Assembly: GCF_932526225.1 (NCBI RefSeq)
Contig: NC_064037.1
Coordinates: forward strand, 5,971,703 to 6,035,702
DNA from: Nematostella vectensis
Taxonomy: Eukaryota; Cnidaria; Anthozoa; Actiniaria; Edwardsiidae
Reading direction: 5' to 3'
Length of the DNA: 64,000 bases
The notes under the pieces are model-generated. The model was not told the DNA's origin. It did not search any database and was given only the letters and a program-made list of their open reading frames with translations. Shown one piece after another: positions 30,618 to 40,871 of this stretch (its first letter is position 1; each line of letters starts with the position of its first letter). Made by a program: the position numbers and the translations under genes.

Positions 30618-31622
30618 CTATGGCTTTGCGGTGTGTGTGTTGTGTAAGACGTTTGAGGTGGGACCTTTTGCGTTGGTTTTTGGTAGTGCCAGGGGGAAGG
30701 TGGTGGTGGTGTACTGATAGTGATAAGAAGGAGAGTGTTCGAGTGGGAGTGCGGGGGTGGGATCTATGTAGTCATATATTAGGGTGACGGTGGGTGTTGG
30801 AGTTGGCATATTTGTTGTGTCTGTATGGGTGTTGGCGGCTGTGTGAGTTTGTTGGTGTAGGTGGGCGTGTGATGGCGTGAAGGAGGGGTGGTGGGTGTAT
30901 GGTGTTGCGTGTGTGTGTTCACGGTGTAGTGGGGGGAGTGAAGTTGTTGTGGGTAATAGGATGGTGAAGTTGAGTGAGTAGGGGTGTCTGGTGACTATGT
31001 GTAGGAGGGAAGGTGGTTGTAGGTGGGGTGGTTGTGTGTGTTTTGGGCGTGTGGTGTTTGGGGAGTGGGATGGTGTGGGGGTCCGTATGCCTAGGGGTGG
31101 TGGTAGTGGCATGTTGGGGTGGAGTTGAGGTGTGTAGGTTGGGTTAGGGGTGTGGGGTAAAGGGGTGGAGTGTGCTAGTGGTATGAGGTGGGTATGGGAG
31201 GGTGTGGGTAGTAGGACGCATTTAGTGGTAGGTGTGGGGAGGAAGGCTGTGTGGTGGGGGTGTGGGTAGTCGAGGGTTTGGGGGGTGAGGTGTGTTAGTG
31301 TGGCTAGGTGTGGGAGTAGGTGGGGAGTGTGGCGTTGTGGTGGAGGGGGTCGGGGGGCTAGGGGGAACTGTAGTGTATTATGAGGTTGGTGGCTAGGGCT
31401 GGGTGGGGGGGAGATAGATAGTAGGGCGTCGAGTTGCGTGGGGGAGAGGTCGTCAAGGAAATTATGGGTAGGAGATGTTGTGTGAGGGGGTGAGGCATGT
31501 TGGAGTAAAATATCATCTTCAATGTAGAAGGGGTCTGTATGATAAGGGGTGTTGGGTGTTGAGGTGTTAGAGTAGAGTGTGGGCGTGTGGGTGGATTGGG
31601 TTGTGGCAATAGTGGTTAACAC
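30618..31622 (-). CDS. Pro/Thr/His-rich ORF upstream of the RT (334 codons), element-encoded, unknown
   Basis: A 334-codon minus-strand frame starts MLTTIATTQSTHTPTLYS and consists mainly of Pro, Thr, His, Ser and Leu. It contains an acidic patch (DDLSPTQLDALL). It lies where an ORF1 or the N-terminal extension of a Penelope-like element would be. Composition follows from the C+A-rich strand, so openness alone is weak evidence. A diverged copy of its start lies at 33595-33996. No domain is recognised. Confidence 0.4.
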   Translation of the reverse strand: MLTTIATTQSTHTPTLYSNTSTPNTPYHTDPFYIEDDILLQHASPPHTTSPTHNFLDDLSPTQLDALLSISPPPSPSHQPHNTLQFPLAPRPPPPQRHTPHLLPHLATLTHLTPQTLDYPHPHHTAFLPTPTTKCVLLPTPSHTHLIPLAHSTPLPHTPNPTYTPQLHPNMPLPPPLGIRTPTPSHSPNTTRPKHTQPPHLQPPSLLHIVTRHPYSLNFTILLPTTTSLPPLHREHTHATPYTHHPSFTPSHAHLHQQTHTAANTHTDTTNMPTPTPTVTLIYDYIDPTPALPLEHSPSYHYQYTTTTFPLALPKTNAKGPTSNVLHNTHTAKP

Positions 31623-31835
31623 GTGCGGGCGTACAACAGGTCCTGTTGTGCCATAGCGACGGCGGGTGGAAGCTGTGGAGAGATTATAATGATGAGTGTA
31701 AGCAATATGGGAGGGAGGGGGGTTGTGTGTTGTTATCAGAGGAAGAGTGGGAAGGTGAGGTGTGGGAGGGGGTACGTCTTGGGATCACAGATTGTGATAC
31801 AGCACTTTTCCCGTATGGTACATAACTTTTTAGTT

Positions 31836-32330
31836 TGGATCGGGTATTCGTACCAAGACGTAGGGGCCTAAAGTGGTGTGGTAGTGAGGTGGGTGTGATC
31901 ATATGGTATGGTAATGTTGCGGGGTGATGGTGAAGGATGGCTAGTAAGGTAATGTAGAGTGGAGATGGTAGTAATGTAATTATGGTGAAAAGGTGGATAG
32001 GTTAGACTAGTAGGTAGTGGAGGGTGGTGAAAAGATAAAGTGGGACTATAGAATAGGTTGTGGTAGTGTGTGGTGGGTAGGTGAAAAAGGAAAAAATAAT
32101 AATAATATGGTGTGGTATGGAGATGGCTAATGGCTGTGTTGGTGGGGCAAAATTGGTACGGTGTATAGGTAAGAGTGGTGGTGGGGGAGATGTGGAGTAG
32201 ATAAGGCTTATAATTTAGCGTGATGGGTCTGAGTGTTTTAAAATGGTAGTGGTGCGGAGGTCGATTTAAAATTTGTGAGGTTATGGTGTAAATGTGGGTG
32301 ATAATGTATCTTTATGATGTTAAGTGATTG
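31836..32330. repeat. Penelope-like element left-end block (copy 2)
   Basis: This is the second copy of the 26110-26600 block and marks the junction between the full and partial tandem units. Confidence 0.85.
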
Positions 32331-33164
32331 TAAGGTGTTGGTTTGTGGGTAGGTAGGGTGGGTCATAGGGTGTGGTCGTTTGTAGTTGGGTTTTGTGCTG
32401 TGGGGTAAATGTTTGTATGGTGGGGGAGGGGGCTGTATGTAGGTGTTTGTAGGGGGTGGGGGGAAATTGGTTGTGGGGTAGTGTCTGGTGTAGGGTGTGG
32501 CTGGTTGGTGTGTTGTGGGTTGGTTGATATAGTCGTGGGATGCTATGGTGTGTATGTAGTAGGCTATGTGTGGAGGGGTAGATGTGTGTGCGGTGGGAGG
32601 GGGGTTGGGCTGTATGTAGGGTGTGGTGTTGGAGGGAGCGCTGGTTGTAGGACTAGTGGCTGCTGTAGGGTGTGGTTGGTTTGGTGTGTTATAGGGTGAG
32701 TAGTGTTGTGGCCATGGGGGGGGGAGGAAGGGGTGTGTGGTTTTGGTGTTGGCAGGGGTCTGGCTTGTGTAGGGTGTGTTAGGTGTGTATATTTTAATTG
32801 AGAGTGTAGGAAAGTGTGAGGGGGGGGGAAAGTGGGTGTTTAGGTGTGTGGGGCTTAGGTGGGTGTTGGTGTTGTGTTGGGGCTTGGAATAATCGTGGTG
32901 GGTTGTATGATGGCGTGGTATGGGTAAAGTGGGTATGGGGCTGTTTGTGGGGTGAGGGATGAGGGGGTGCTTGTTGTGGGGTAGGTGGGTGGTTGGGTGT
33001 GGGTGATGTGAGTAGGGGGGTACTTGGGTGGTTAGCTAGGTATGAGGGGGGGAGAGAAAGGGGTTGTGACATGTATAGAGCTGGGTGGTAGTAGTGGGTA
33101 AGTATGTTGTGTGGAAAGGATAGAATATGATTTAATTTGTGAGAGGGATGTGGGTATGTATGTG

Positions 33165-33971
33165 TATGTACTATGTGTAGGAGGGAAGGTGGTTGTAGGT
33201 GGGGTGGTTGTGTGTGTTTTGGGCGTGTGGTGTTGGGGGAGTGGGATGGTGTGGGGGTCCGTATGCCTAGGGGTGGTGGTAGTGGCATGTTGGGGTGGAG
33301 TTGAGGTGTGTAGGTGGGGTTAGGGGTGTGGGGTAAAGGGGTGGAGTGTGCTAGTGGTATGAAGTGGGTATGGGTAGTAGGGCGCGTTTAGTGGTAGGTG
33401 TGGGGAGGAAGGCTGGGCAGTGAGGTGTAGTGGGAGGGGGTGCAGTGTGGTGTGGTGGGGGTGTGGGTAGTCGAGGGTTTGGGGGGTGAGGTGTGTTAGT
33501 GTGGCTAGGTGTGGGAGTAGGTGGGGAGTGTGGCGGTGTGGTGGAGGGGATCGGAAAGCTAGGGGGAAACTGTAGTGTATTATGAGGTTGGTGGCTAGGG
33601 CTGGGTGGGGGGAGATAGATAGTAGGGCATTGAGTTGCGTAGGGGAGAGGTCGTAAAGAAAATTATGGGTAGGAGATGTTGTGCGAGGGGGTGAGGCATG
33701 TTGGAGTAAAATATCATCTTCAATGTAGGAGGGGTCTGTATGATAAGGGGTGTTGAGGTGTTAGAGTAGAGTGTGGGCGTGTGGGTGGATTGGGTTGTGG
33801 CAGTAGTGGTTAACACGTGTGGGCGTACAATAGGTACTGTTGTGCCATAGCGACGGCGGGTGGAGGCTATGGAGAGATTATAATGATGAGTGTAAGCAAT
33901 GTGGGAGGGAGGTGGGTTGTGTGTTGTTATCAGAGGAAAAGTGAGGTGTGGGAGGGGGTACATAACTTTTT
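33165..33971. repeat. Penelope-like element right-end block (copy 2)
   Basis: It matches 31000-31835 with small indels, sharing for example GGTCCGTATGCCTAGGGGTG. It includes a shortened version of the start of the Pro/Thr-rich ORF (minus strand, 33996-33595). Confidence 0.85.
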
Positions 33972-34047
33972 GGTTTGGATCAAGTATTCGTATCAAGACG
34001 TAGGGGCCTAAAGTGGTGTGGTAGTGAGGTGGGTGTGATCATATGGT

Positions 34048-34160
34048 AGTGACAAATTGAAATGTCGACATTCTTTTGCAAAAACCCAGACAGAATTACT
34101 GTAATGTCTCCACCCCAGTGAAATGGTGCCCATCACCCCCCCCCCCCCCTTAAAAAAAAT
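34048..34160. repeat. Right 112-bp direct repeat flanking the Penelope-like element
   Basis: This is a copy of 25989-26100 with one or two changes and a longer C run. After it, non-element AT-rich DNA resumes (AATAATTATGGG). Confidence 0.9.
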
Positions 34161-35406
34161 AATAATTATGGGAACTACCATCAACAGAGTTACCTTTTAC
34201 ATATTGGTACCTCCTCCTTCTTCAGGATTGTGTACCTCCATTCTTGAATTCTTAGTCTCCTACGAAGTTGTTCTGATGATCACACAATTCATCATTTACT
34301 GAGCTCAAGCCAATCTTATGAAAGAGGGCAGGCAACTCCGTAGGAGAGACTACTGAATCCCTACTTTTGAACTGTTGGATATAAGAAAACTGGTTCTAAT
34401 AGTTATTGTGCAAACCCTTATTAAATAAAGTTTATCAAATTTTATTGTATCATATTTAATTGTTTTCTTCTTGTGTACAAGAACTTGGAGGTATTTTACT
34501 GAGGATAAAGCGGACACATTCTTCTGTGGGGGAGAGGCCACTAATAGGGAGGCTAATGATCTTTTTCCAACTCAACTTTTTTGTTTCCCAATTAAAATAC
34601 TCTTTTAAAAAAAAAAAAATCTGACAGTTAAATGCTTAAAGCCCAGGATACAGCCTACAAGCTAGTTGCTCAATCAAACAATTCCTTACAAAGCTGACAG
34701 ACATAAAAACTTTGTTTCTTAAATTCAGTCTTTAAGACTGCAAGGGGAATTTAGTAAACTAACTACTATTATAACTATAATTTTATTGCTGTATTTTATC
34801 ATTATACCATTATTGACAGGTGCATACCTAAGGGATTTGCAGGTTGCGGAGTGGATTGACTGGGAACTGGCTTATTTCACATTTGGGTTTGCACCCCCTA
34901 GGGGTACAGGGCATTTGACTGTAGTTTTGTCCCAAGGGGGTGGGGGGGATTTCTGACTTTGACTGGTAAGCATACCTTGACAATGATGTATCTTTCTACT
35001 TCCAATGGACATCTTTAGACCCAGGGAATCCAGGTAAAGTTTTCGGTACTTTTCTGTTACTGGATGCCATGTTGAGGGGAGTCTGGAATCTATCGCTTTT
35101 CTACTGTACCACAGGGTACCCATGTCCACTATTTCTTCTCAATTTTTGGTTAGCTTTGGTTGCAATCCTGCACAATCACACTTACTTTTGTTACCACAAA
35201 AGTTCCAGTGTTAACTATCATGTTAAAAATCTATAAATATGCATGTTCAGGATAAATTTTAAAGCAATATTTGACCCTCTTTTGGCTTTTCTTTATTGTA
35301 CTCCTTTCTGATAGATTGTGGGCGTTGGGATCCCTGTGTTACCAGCGGCCTTGCCTACTTATAGATGCGCTTCAACTCAGTGAAGACAGCTCAACTGCGC
35401 ATGGTT
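34161..35406. other. Intergenic DNA upstream of RPS7
   Basis: No gene is recognised. The last 100 bases should hold the RPS7 promoter; no clear TATA box is seen, which is usual for ribosomal protein genes. Confidence 0.6.
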
Positions 35407-35437
35407 CTTTCTCTTTTCCCAGGCGCTCGCACTAGAG
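35407..35437 (+). promoter_or_regulatory. RPS7 5'TOP tract and non-coding first exon
   Basis: The tract CTTTCTCTTTTCCC starts with C followed by pyrimidines, the form of a terminal oligopyrimidine start that links translation to growth signalling (TOR/LARP1). A donor GTAAAG follows at 35438. The exact start base is inferred. Confidence 0.7.
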
Positions 35438-35634
35438 GTAAAGATTCGACATTTCATTGAAAACATTTACGGAATTCTACGTGTATTAAAGTTCTCAAAG
35501 CCAAAATAAAAAAGTGAACTTATACTTTAATTCATGCACTTCGATATGACTTCTGTGTATTTACTCGATGGCCCCGTTTTATGTGTGATTTTAGACGATT
35601 TCCTAACAGTGTTGTTTTCACCCTCAGATTAGCC

Positions 35635-38600
35635 ATGTTTACGGCTAGCGCTAAGATAGTCAAGCCACAAGGCGAAACTGCCAATGAATTCGAGCAGGGC
35701 ATCTCCCAGGTTCGTATTAGTATATTTATATATATTCCCTCTTTTGGGTTTCGTGTGTGTGTTGATATGTCGAAGAAATGCTTGCAAATACACCGTGCTC
35801 TTTTTCGTATCGCTTCACGTGTAAACTATCGACACTACCAGCTTCTTTCACTTCGTATCTTATACTGAATGTTGCTTAAACTTTACAGGCTATCCTGGAG
35901 CTCGAGATGAACTCTGACATGAAGGCTCAACTTCGTGAGCTTTACATTTCTTCTGCCAAGGTTAGAAGTGATTCTAAATTGGTTATGCTAAAACGATACC
36001 TTTGAATTTTATTTTATGCTGAGGAGTTCCCTAGTTTATAGAAATTATAATAATTATAGAGATTTCTCAATCTATTATTTGTTATTATGTATTTATCTGT
36101 GATGAGTGAAAATTGCTGCCCCAGTCTGATCTAAGATGACTGAGTAGCAAAACTCAAACTCTGAGATCCTATGAATTCCAAATCTTCTTTTGGAGTTGTA
36201 AACCAAGTTCAGAACAAAGATTTTAACATTGATTGTTATGTCCACTTTTTAAGGCATTAAAAATATCTTTATTGTGTAGGAGATCGATGTTGGTGGCAAA
36301 AAAGCTATCATCATCTTTGTCCCTGTGCCACAAATCCGGGCTTTCCAGAAGATCCAGGTAAGAAGAAAGAAAAAATGGCATTAATTAGCATTTATCCCCA
36401 TAAACCATTAAGCCTTGATCAAACTGAGATGAGAGCTGATGGGGTTCAATGATTGTTCCAACTCTCATGTCTGCTTGACCAATTCTCGCCGATTCTTATT
36501 TTATTAAACAAAAAATACATCTCAGTAAACATTCCAAACTTGACTTGCAGATGTATACCCCCTCTGTTGTCAAATGTGCCTGTGACTTTGTACCTGTTTC
36601 TGTTTGAAGACTCTTTTGCCTTAGTTGCCTCAGCCTTAGTGCTGCTTTATCTGTGATGAGCAAACATTGCCGCCCCAGTCTGACCTAAGATGACTGAGTG
36701 GCATAACACTTCTCTGAGATACTTTCACAGATTGAGGCAACATAAGCTGTTTTGTGCTTTGTAACTGTTTCGTCACAACATGGTTATTTCCTTTCATCGG
36801 TAGACACGTCTTGTCCGTGAGCTGGAGAAAAAGTTCAGTGGAAAGCATGTGGTCATTGTTGCCCAAGTGAGTGCACTGATCAACCATTGAAGTTTGTGCA
36901 AACATGTTTATTGAATTATTATTAAAACTAGAATTTTCATGTATGTAGCAGGATGAACCGTTTATATTTTGTCAAGGATTTTGTGATACAAACATTGAGA
37001 TAATTGCCAGTGTTAACCATCAATATTTACATCTCTTTCATAGCAGCTCATTATCACAGTTTTGAAATTCTGAGCTTTTGGGTGCCAAAAGGATTTTGCA
37101 TGCTTAAAAACAAGCATAACATAATACTCATTCTTTGACACTATATAGTATAGGTCTATGTGTTGTTATGGATTATAGTTTTCAGACTTTGGCACTGATG
37201 GTTTTCTAATTACTTCATCTGTGATGCGTGAACATTGCTGCCCCAGTCTGATATCACATGACTGAGTAGCAAAACTCAAACTCTGAGATACTATGATTTG
37301 AGCCCCTTCTTTGACTACCAGCTTCAGTTGCCAGCTAATACATAGCACTGGTGTTTATTTACACCTACTGTAAGCCTCAGTTTTATATTCCCTGGCATGA
37401 CCTCACTCGAAGTTAGTAAGTACATAGTCATGAGTGTACTTATGATATATTCTTTTTGCAGAGGAGAATTTTGCCCAGACCTACCCGAAAGTCCAGGAAC
37501 CAGAAGCAAAAGAGACCAAGAAGGTATGTACTGTACCAGTATGCTCGTCACATTGATGTGGTCTACTGGAAGTCTCCTAACATATAGCAATAGTATTTAT
37601 ATGCAAAATGCAGTAGCAAGTGTGTTCTAAATACTGGGAAAAAGCTAGTTTAGAGGTCTGCTGACATAATGTGCTTGCAGCAGGAGTAATGCTGTATCTG
37701 TGATGAGCAAACATTGCCGCCCCAGTCTGACCTAAGATGACTGAGTGGCATAACACTTCTCTGAGATACTTTTGGCCTAAGATGACAGAGTGGCATAACA
37801 CTTCTCTGAGATACTTTTGGCCTAAGATGACAGAGTGGCATAACACACTCTCTGTAATGTAACATGTTGAGACTTGCAGAGACTATTTACATATACTCTA
37901 TAGTTATACAGAAGGGTTCAGTTTTTTCGCTTTATTTTCATTTTGAATCCTTTGTTTAGCCGAACCCTGACTGCTGTCCATGACTCCATTTTGGAAGACC
38001 TCTGCTTCCCCAGTGAAATTGTGGGCAAGAGAATACGCATCAAGCAAGATGGTTCCCGAGTCATCAAAGTGTATGTTCCTTTTTCATCTTACTATTAGAT
38101 TAAAGTGTTGTTTAAAGGCCATGTATCATGCGCAGGGATATAATAATAAAATGCCTTGTCATACATTTCAGTCACTTGGACAAGACACAACAAACCACCA
38201 TCGACCATAAGGTAAATATACTGTATATTGTGTTTAAAGCTGTAAGGTTAACAAGCGGAGAGTAAAATTAAGATCACCAGGTCAGTAAATGGTGATGTGA
38301 TCTTGAGCACTTTTCTTGAGTTTGGTACTTTTTTTTTTCATCCCTGCCCTTTCTGTTTCAAAACCGAGACCTTGAATTTGGAGTTTAATGTTTGTAATAC
38401 ATTATATTGACAGCATTTGAAATATCTGTGATGAGAAATGTAGCCGCCCCAGTCTGATTTCCGATGACTGACTGGCATAAAACATTATCTGAGGCATTTC
38501 ATACTTCAGTCACCCTGGTCTCAACCTGGATTGACTAGGCTGTAGCCTGTTGAAACTCCTGCAGTTCTTCAACCCTGAAGGATTTTTGTTTTTCTTTCCA

Positions 38601-38742
38601 AGTTCTACAATACTTTTTTTTTTTGGATTCTGCCCTCTCTAATCGTGTGTTGTTGTTGCCATTACAGCTTGAAACATTCTCCACTGTGTACAAGAAGCTG
38701 ACAGGAAAGGATGTAGTGTTTGAGTTCCCAGCTTATGACTAA
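35635..38742 (+). CDS. RPS7: 40S ribosomal protein S7 (eS7), complete, 8 coding exons
   Basis: This is a component of the small ribosomal subunit. Coding exons: 35635-35709, 35889-35960, 36280-36357, 36804-36866, 37462-37523, 37960-38070, 38172-38211 and 38668-38742; the frame joins without error to 191 codons plus TAA (human S7 is 194 aa). The protein starts [14 protein letters not shown]. It contains the family stretches [55 protein letters not shown] and [15 protein letters not shown] non-coding TOP exon precedes it, with the ATG seven bases into exon 2. AATAAA is at 38761. Five introns carry C/D snoRNAs. Confidence 0.98.
36095..36167 (+). ncRNA. C/D box snoRNA in RPS7 intron 3 (copy A)
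   Basis: Box C GTGATGA (36099), D' CTGA (36126), C' AGATGAC (36134) and D CTGA (36161) are in order, closed by ATC/GAT. The D' guide TTGCTGCCCCAGT can pair with ACTGGGGCGGTA of 28S rRNA, including two G-U pairs. Confidence 0.88.
36649..36720 (+). ncRNA. C/D box snoRNA in RPS7 intron 4 (copy B)
   Basis: Box C GTGATGA, D' CTGA, C' AGATGAC and D CTGA (36714) are present, with the ATCT start and AGAT end. The D' guide ATTGCCGCCCCAGT pairs with ACTGGGGCGGTA with a single G-U. The D guide (CATAACACTTCT) differs from copy A. Confidence 0.88.
37217..37289 (+). ncRNA. C/D box snoRNA-like copy in RPS7 intron 5 (copy C, box C altered)
   Basis: It is closely related to copy A, but box C reads GTGATGC and the C' region reads CACATGAC. 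D' and D boxes are intact. The changed last base of box C may weaken the kink-turn, so this copy may be inactive. Confidence 0.65.
37696..37767 (+). ncRNA. C/D box snoRNA in RPS7 intron 6 (copy D)
   Basis: This is essentially identical to copy B, with all four boxes intact. Its 3' half (C' to D) is then repeated twice in tandem up to about 37855. Confidence 0.85.
37768..37856 (+). repeat. Two tandem copies of the snoRNA 3' half
   Basis: The segment from TTTTGGCCTAAGATGACAGA to the ACTTCTCTGAGATAC end is 45 bp long. It occurs twice after copy D; the second copy has decayed at its D box (CTCTGTAATG). Confidence 0.85.
38424..38495 (+). ncRNA. C/D box snoRNA in RPS7 intron 8 (copy E, diverged)
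   Basis: Box C GTGATGA, D' CTGA, C' CGATGACT and D CTGA (38489) are present. The D' guide GCCGCCCCAGT keeps 10-11 pairs to the same 28S site, while the rest has diverged. Confidence 0.8.
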
Positions 38743-40871
38743 GCTGTAGCATGGAGGGAAAATAAATGAATATCACCCACGTGTGGGGTGTACCTACTAT
38801 GTCGTTTGTAAATTAATTAGTTGTAGTTTGATTTTTTTTTCTGTTTTTGGCTGGATGCATTGTTTAAAGGGTGTTTTTTTATCATGTAGGTATTTATTTT
38901 TTGCTCTTCCCTGCCCCCACTACATTTCTTACAGTCATTCCTTTGAAAAAAAATCCATTCAGTTTAACAGCAGGTCTGTTGGCATGTTTATTTTGTTTGA
39001 GACATCGGTGATACTTATGTATCTAAATTCCTAGGATATTTTTTTAACAAAGGGTATGCCTTTGTGTCAAGAAGTGTGAGTTGGGCCTTGGATTGCTTGC
39101 TAAGACTTTGAATGTGTTAGCCGGGGGTACCCTCCCTCTTTCCTGGCAAATTGTGTTTTATACCCCAAATTTTTGCATATGAAGTCTCCCTTAAAGATCT
39201 TTTTACATGACTGACAACATGCATGAACAGGGTGTTCCTGGGGGGGTGGTACTTGCATTGATGGTTTATAGTAGTGCTAAACCCTGACTTGTAAAGGACA
39301 AAATGTCTAAACTAAACCCTGTTTAGGAAAACAACATTTTTCATTCATAGGATTGCAGGGAAAGCCAAAATATGACTTGGTGGTAAAGAAAGTGGATGAT
39401 GTTCTACCAGACAATTTGTGAAAAAAAATAAGAACACCATGACAAAAAGACTTGAAATGTACACCCAATTTAGAACAGAGGTGAAAAACTCTACCCAATC
39501 CCAGCAGCACTTCCCCATATAGTGCATATAGAGGAGAAGTCCTCACCAGGAGGGTGTTAGGGGTTTTGTCCACAGCAAAACATATTAGTGTACTTGAGTT
39601 TTGACAACAATGACTAAGGAAAATGTAGAGTTTTATTTCTTCTTTTTCTTGATTGATAACTTACAGAACACTAAGTAATTTACTGGGATTATAATACCTT
39701 ACATCCCAAAGATAATTTGATGTTTTTACACCTGAGAAATGCCTTATTCAACATTTTATTCAAAAGTACCTAAGCTGGAAACTAAATCTGCAACAAACAT
39801 ATTGACATATTGCAAGTATAGTCAAATTTCTCATGACGTTAAAGGTTTTCAGTCAGGCTGTAGCAGGGGGTGAGACATCAGGGGCATGTGCCCCTCCCCC
39901 AATATTTTCAAAAATTATAAGAAAATGACCAGTGAAGGAGGGGCTTCCCCCCCCCCCCCTTTCTGTATTGTGCCCCCCAATCTAACATGGCATGATGCAG
40001 CTCTGCTAGTAGACAATGGGCTGTCTTCATGTTTGTTTGTGCACCCACTAGATTATGAACCTCTAATATCCATCATCCAGTGCACAATATTTTACTCACA
40101 GGCATGCTTTATATCCAGAATAAGGCAATGTGTACTGTGTACCCTGGGGGCAGGACCTTGTTTATTTGCTAAAAAACCTCTGGTACCCAGGGTGCTACAA
40201 ACTTGGTCTGCCATTCTATTCGCACGTCCTGCCCTTGCGTGACTAAACAAGGCTTTTTATGATTTTAAACAAAAAAAAGAAACACCATCAATGCTAGTGA
40301 GCAGACTAATTTTCAGATGTAGCAGTTATATATTTCTTTTCTTGATGCTAACTGGTGCTAAAACAGCTAAGAAACCATTAATTAATGCTTAGTGCAAATG
40401 CTTGATTGTAAATGAAAATGTGCATACTACTTGCCTACATTTGTAGGAAAATAACAATGTCCAATCTAAAACAAAATATTATATCCTCAAAGGCATACAT
40501 GAGTTGTCTGGCTATCATTAATTTCGCCCAAAGATCTTATATTGCAAGAAAAAAAAGTAAAAGAACTTGTTTTCCTTTTCCATTAATTTTGATCCTTCTG
40601 TCTTAATTGTTAATGATCTTATATGTTTGAAAAATAACTTTGATGTCTGTCAAATTAATCTAGTAAACTAAATCAATGTAGAGTTTATAACTGACAATAA
40701 GTCCATGATAAACTTTTTGGATGTATACCCTATATAGTACATGGACACATCACGGTTAGCTTATATTTCTCTTGGCTTCTACCACAAATGATTGAAATCT
40801 AATATTCCCTAGCCTCCTAAAGGACAAACATTGGCAGCACCTCAACTTATCAATTCTTATTATTATCCCAC
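38743..40871. other. RPS7 3' UTR and intergenic DNA
   Basis: The polyadenylation signal AATAAA at 38761 ends the RPS7 transcript soon after. The rest shows a C run near 39950 and no recognised gene. The end near 40750-40871 should hold the Rab23 3' UTR. Confidence 0.6.

Larger units (their letters stand above)
26101..34047 (-). mobile_element. Penelope-like retroelement: one long unit plus a partial tandem unit
   Basis: The body is one of extreme G+T content on the plus strand. The marker block GGATCGGGTATTCGTACCAA begins at about 26115, 31838 and 33977, dividing the element into a 5.7-kb unit containing the reverse transcriptase (26110-31835) and a roughly 2.1-kb unit (31836-33971). The short unit joins a copy of the long unit's left end (31836-32330, like 26110-26600) to a copy of its right end (33165-33971, like 31000-31835) and lacks the RT. 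Tandem, partly truncated copies are typical of Penelope-like elements. I found no GIY-YIG endonuclease. Confidence 0.85.

Noticed and set aside
30380-30787. 135-codon plus-strand ORF rich in Gly, Val, Trp
   Set aside because: It is antisense to the Penelope-like RT region and reflects the G+T bias.
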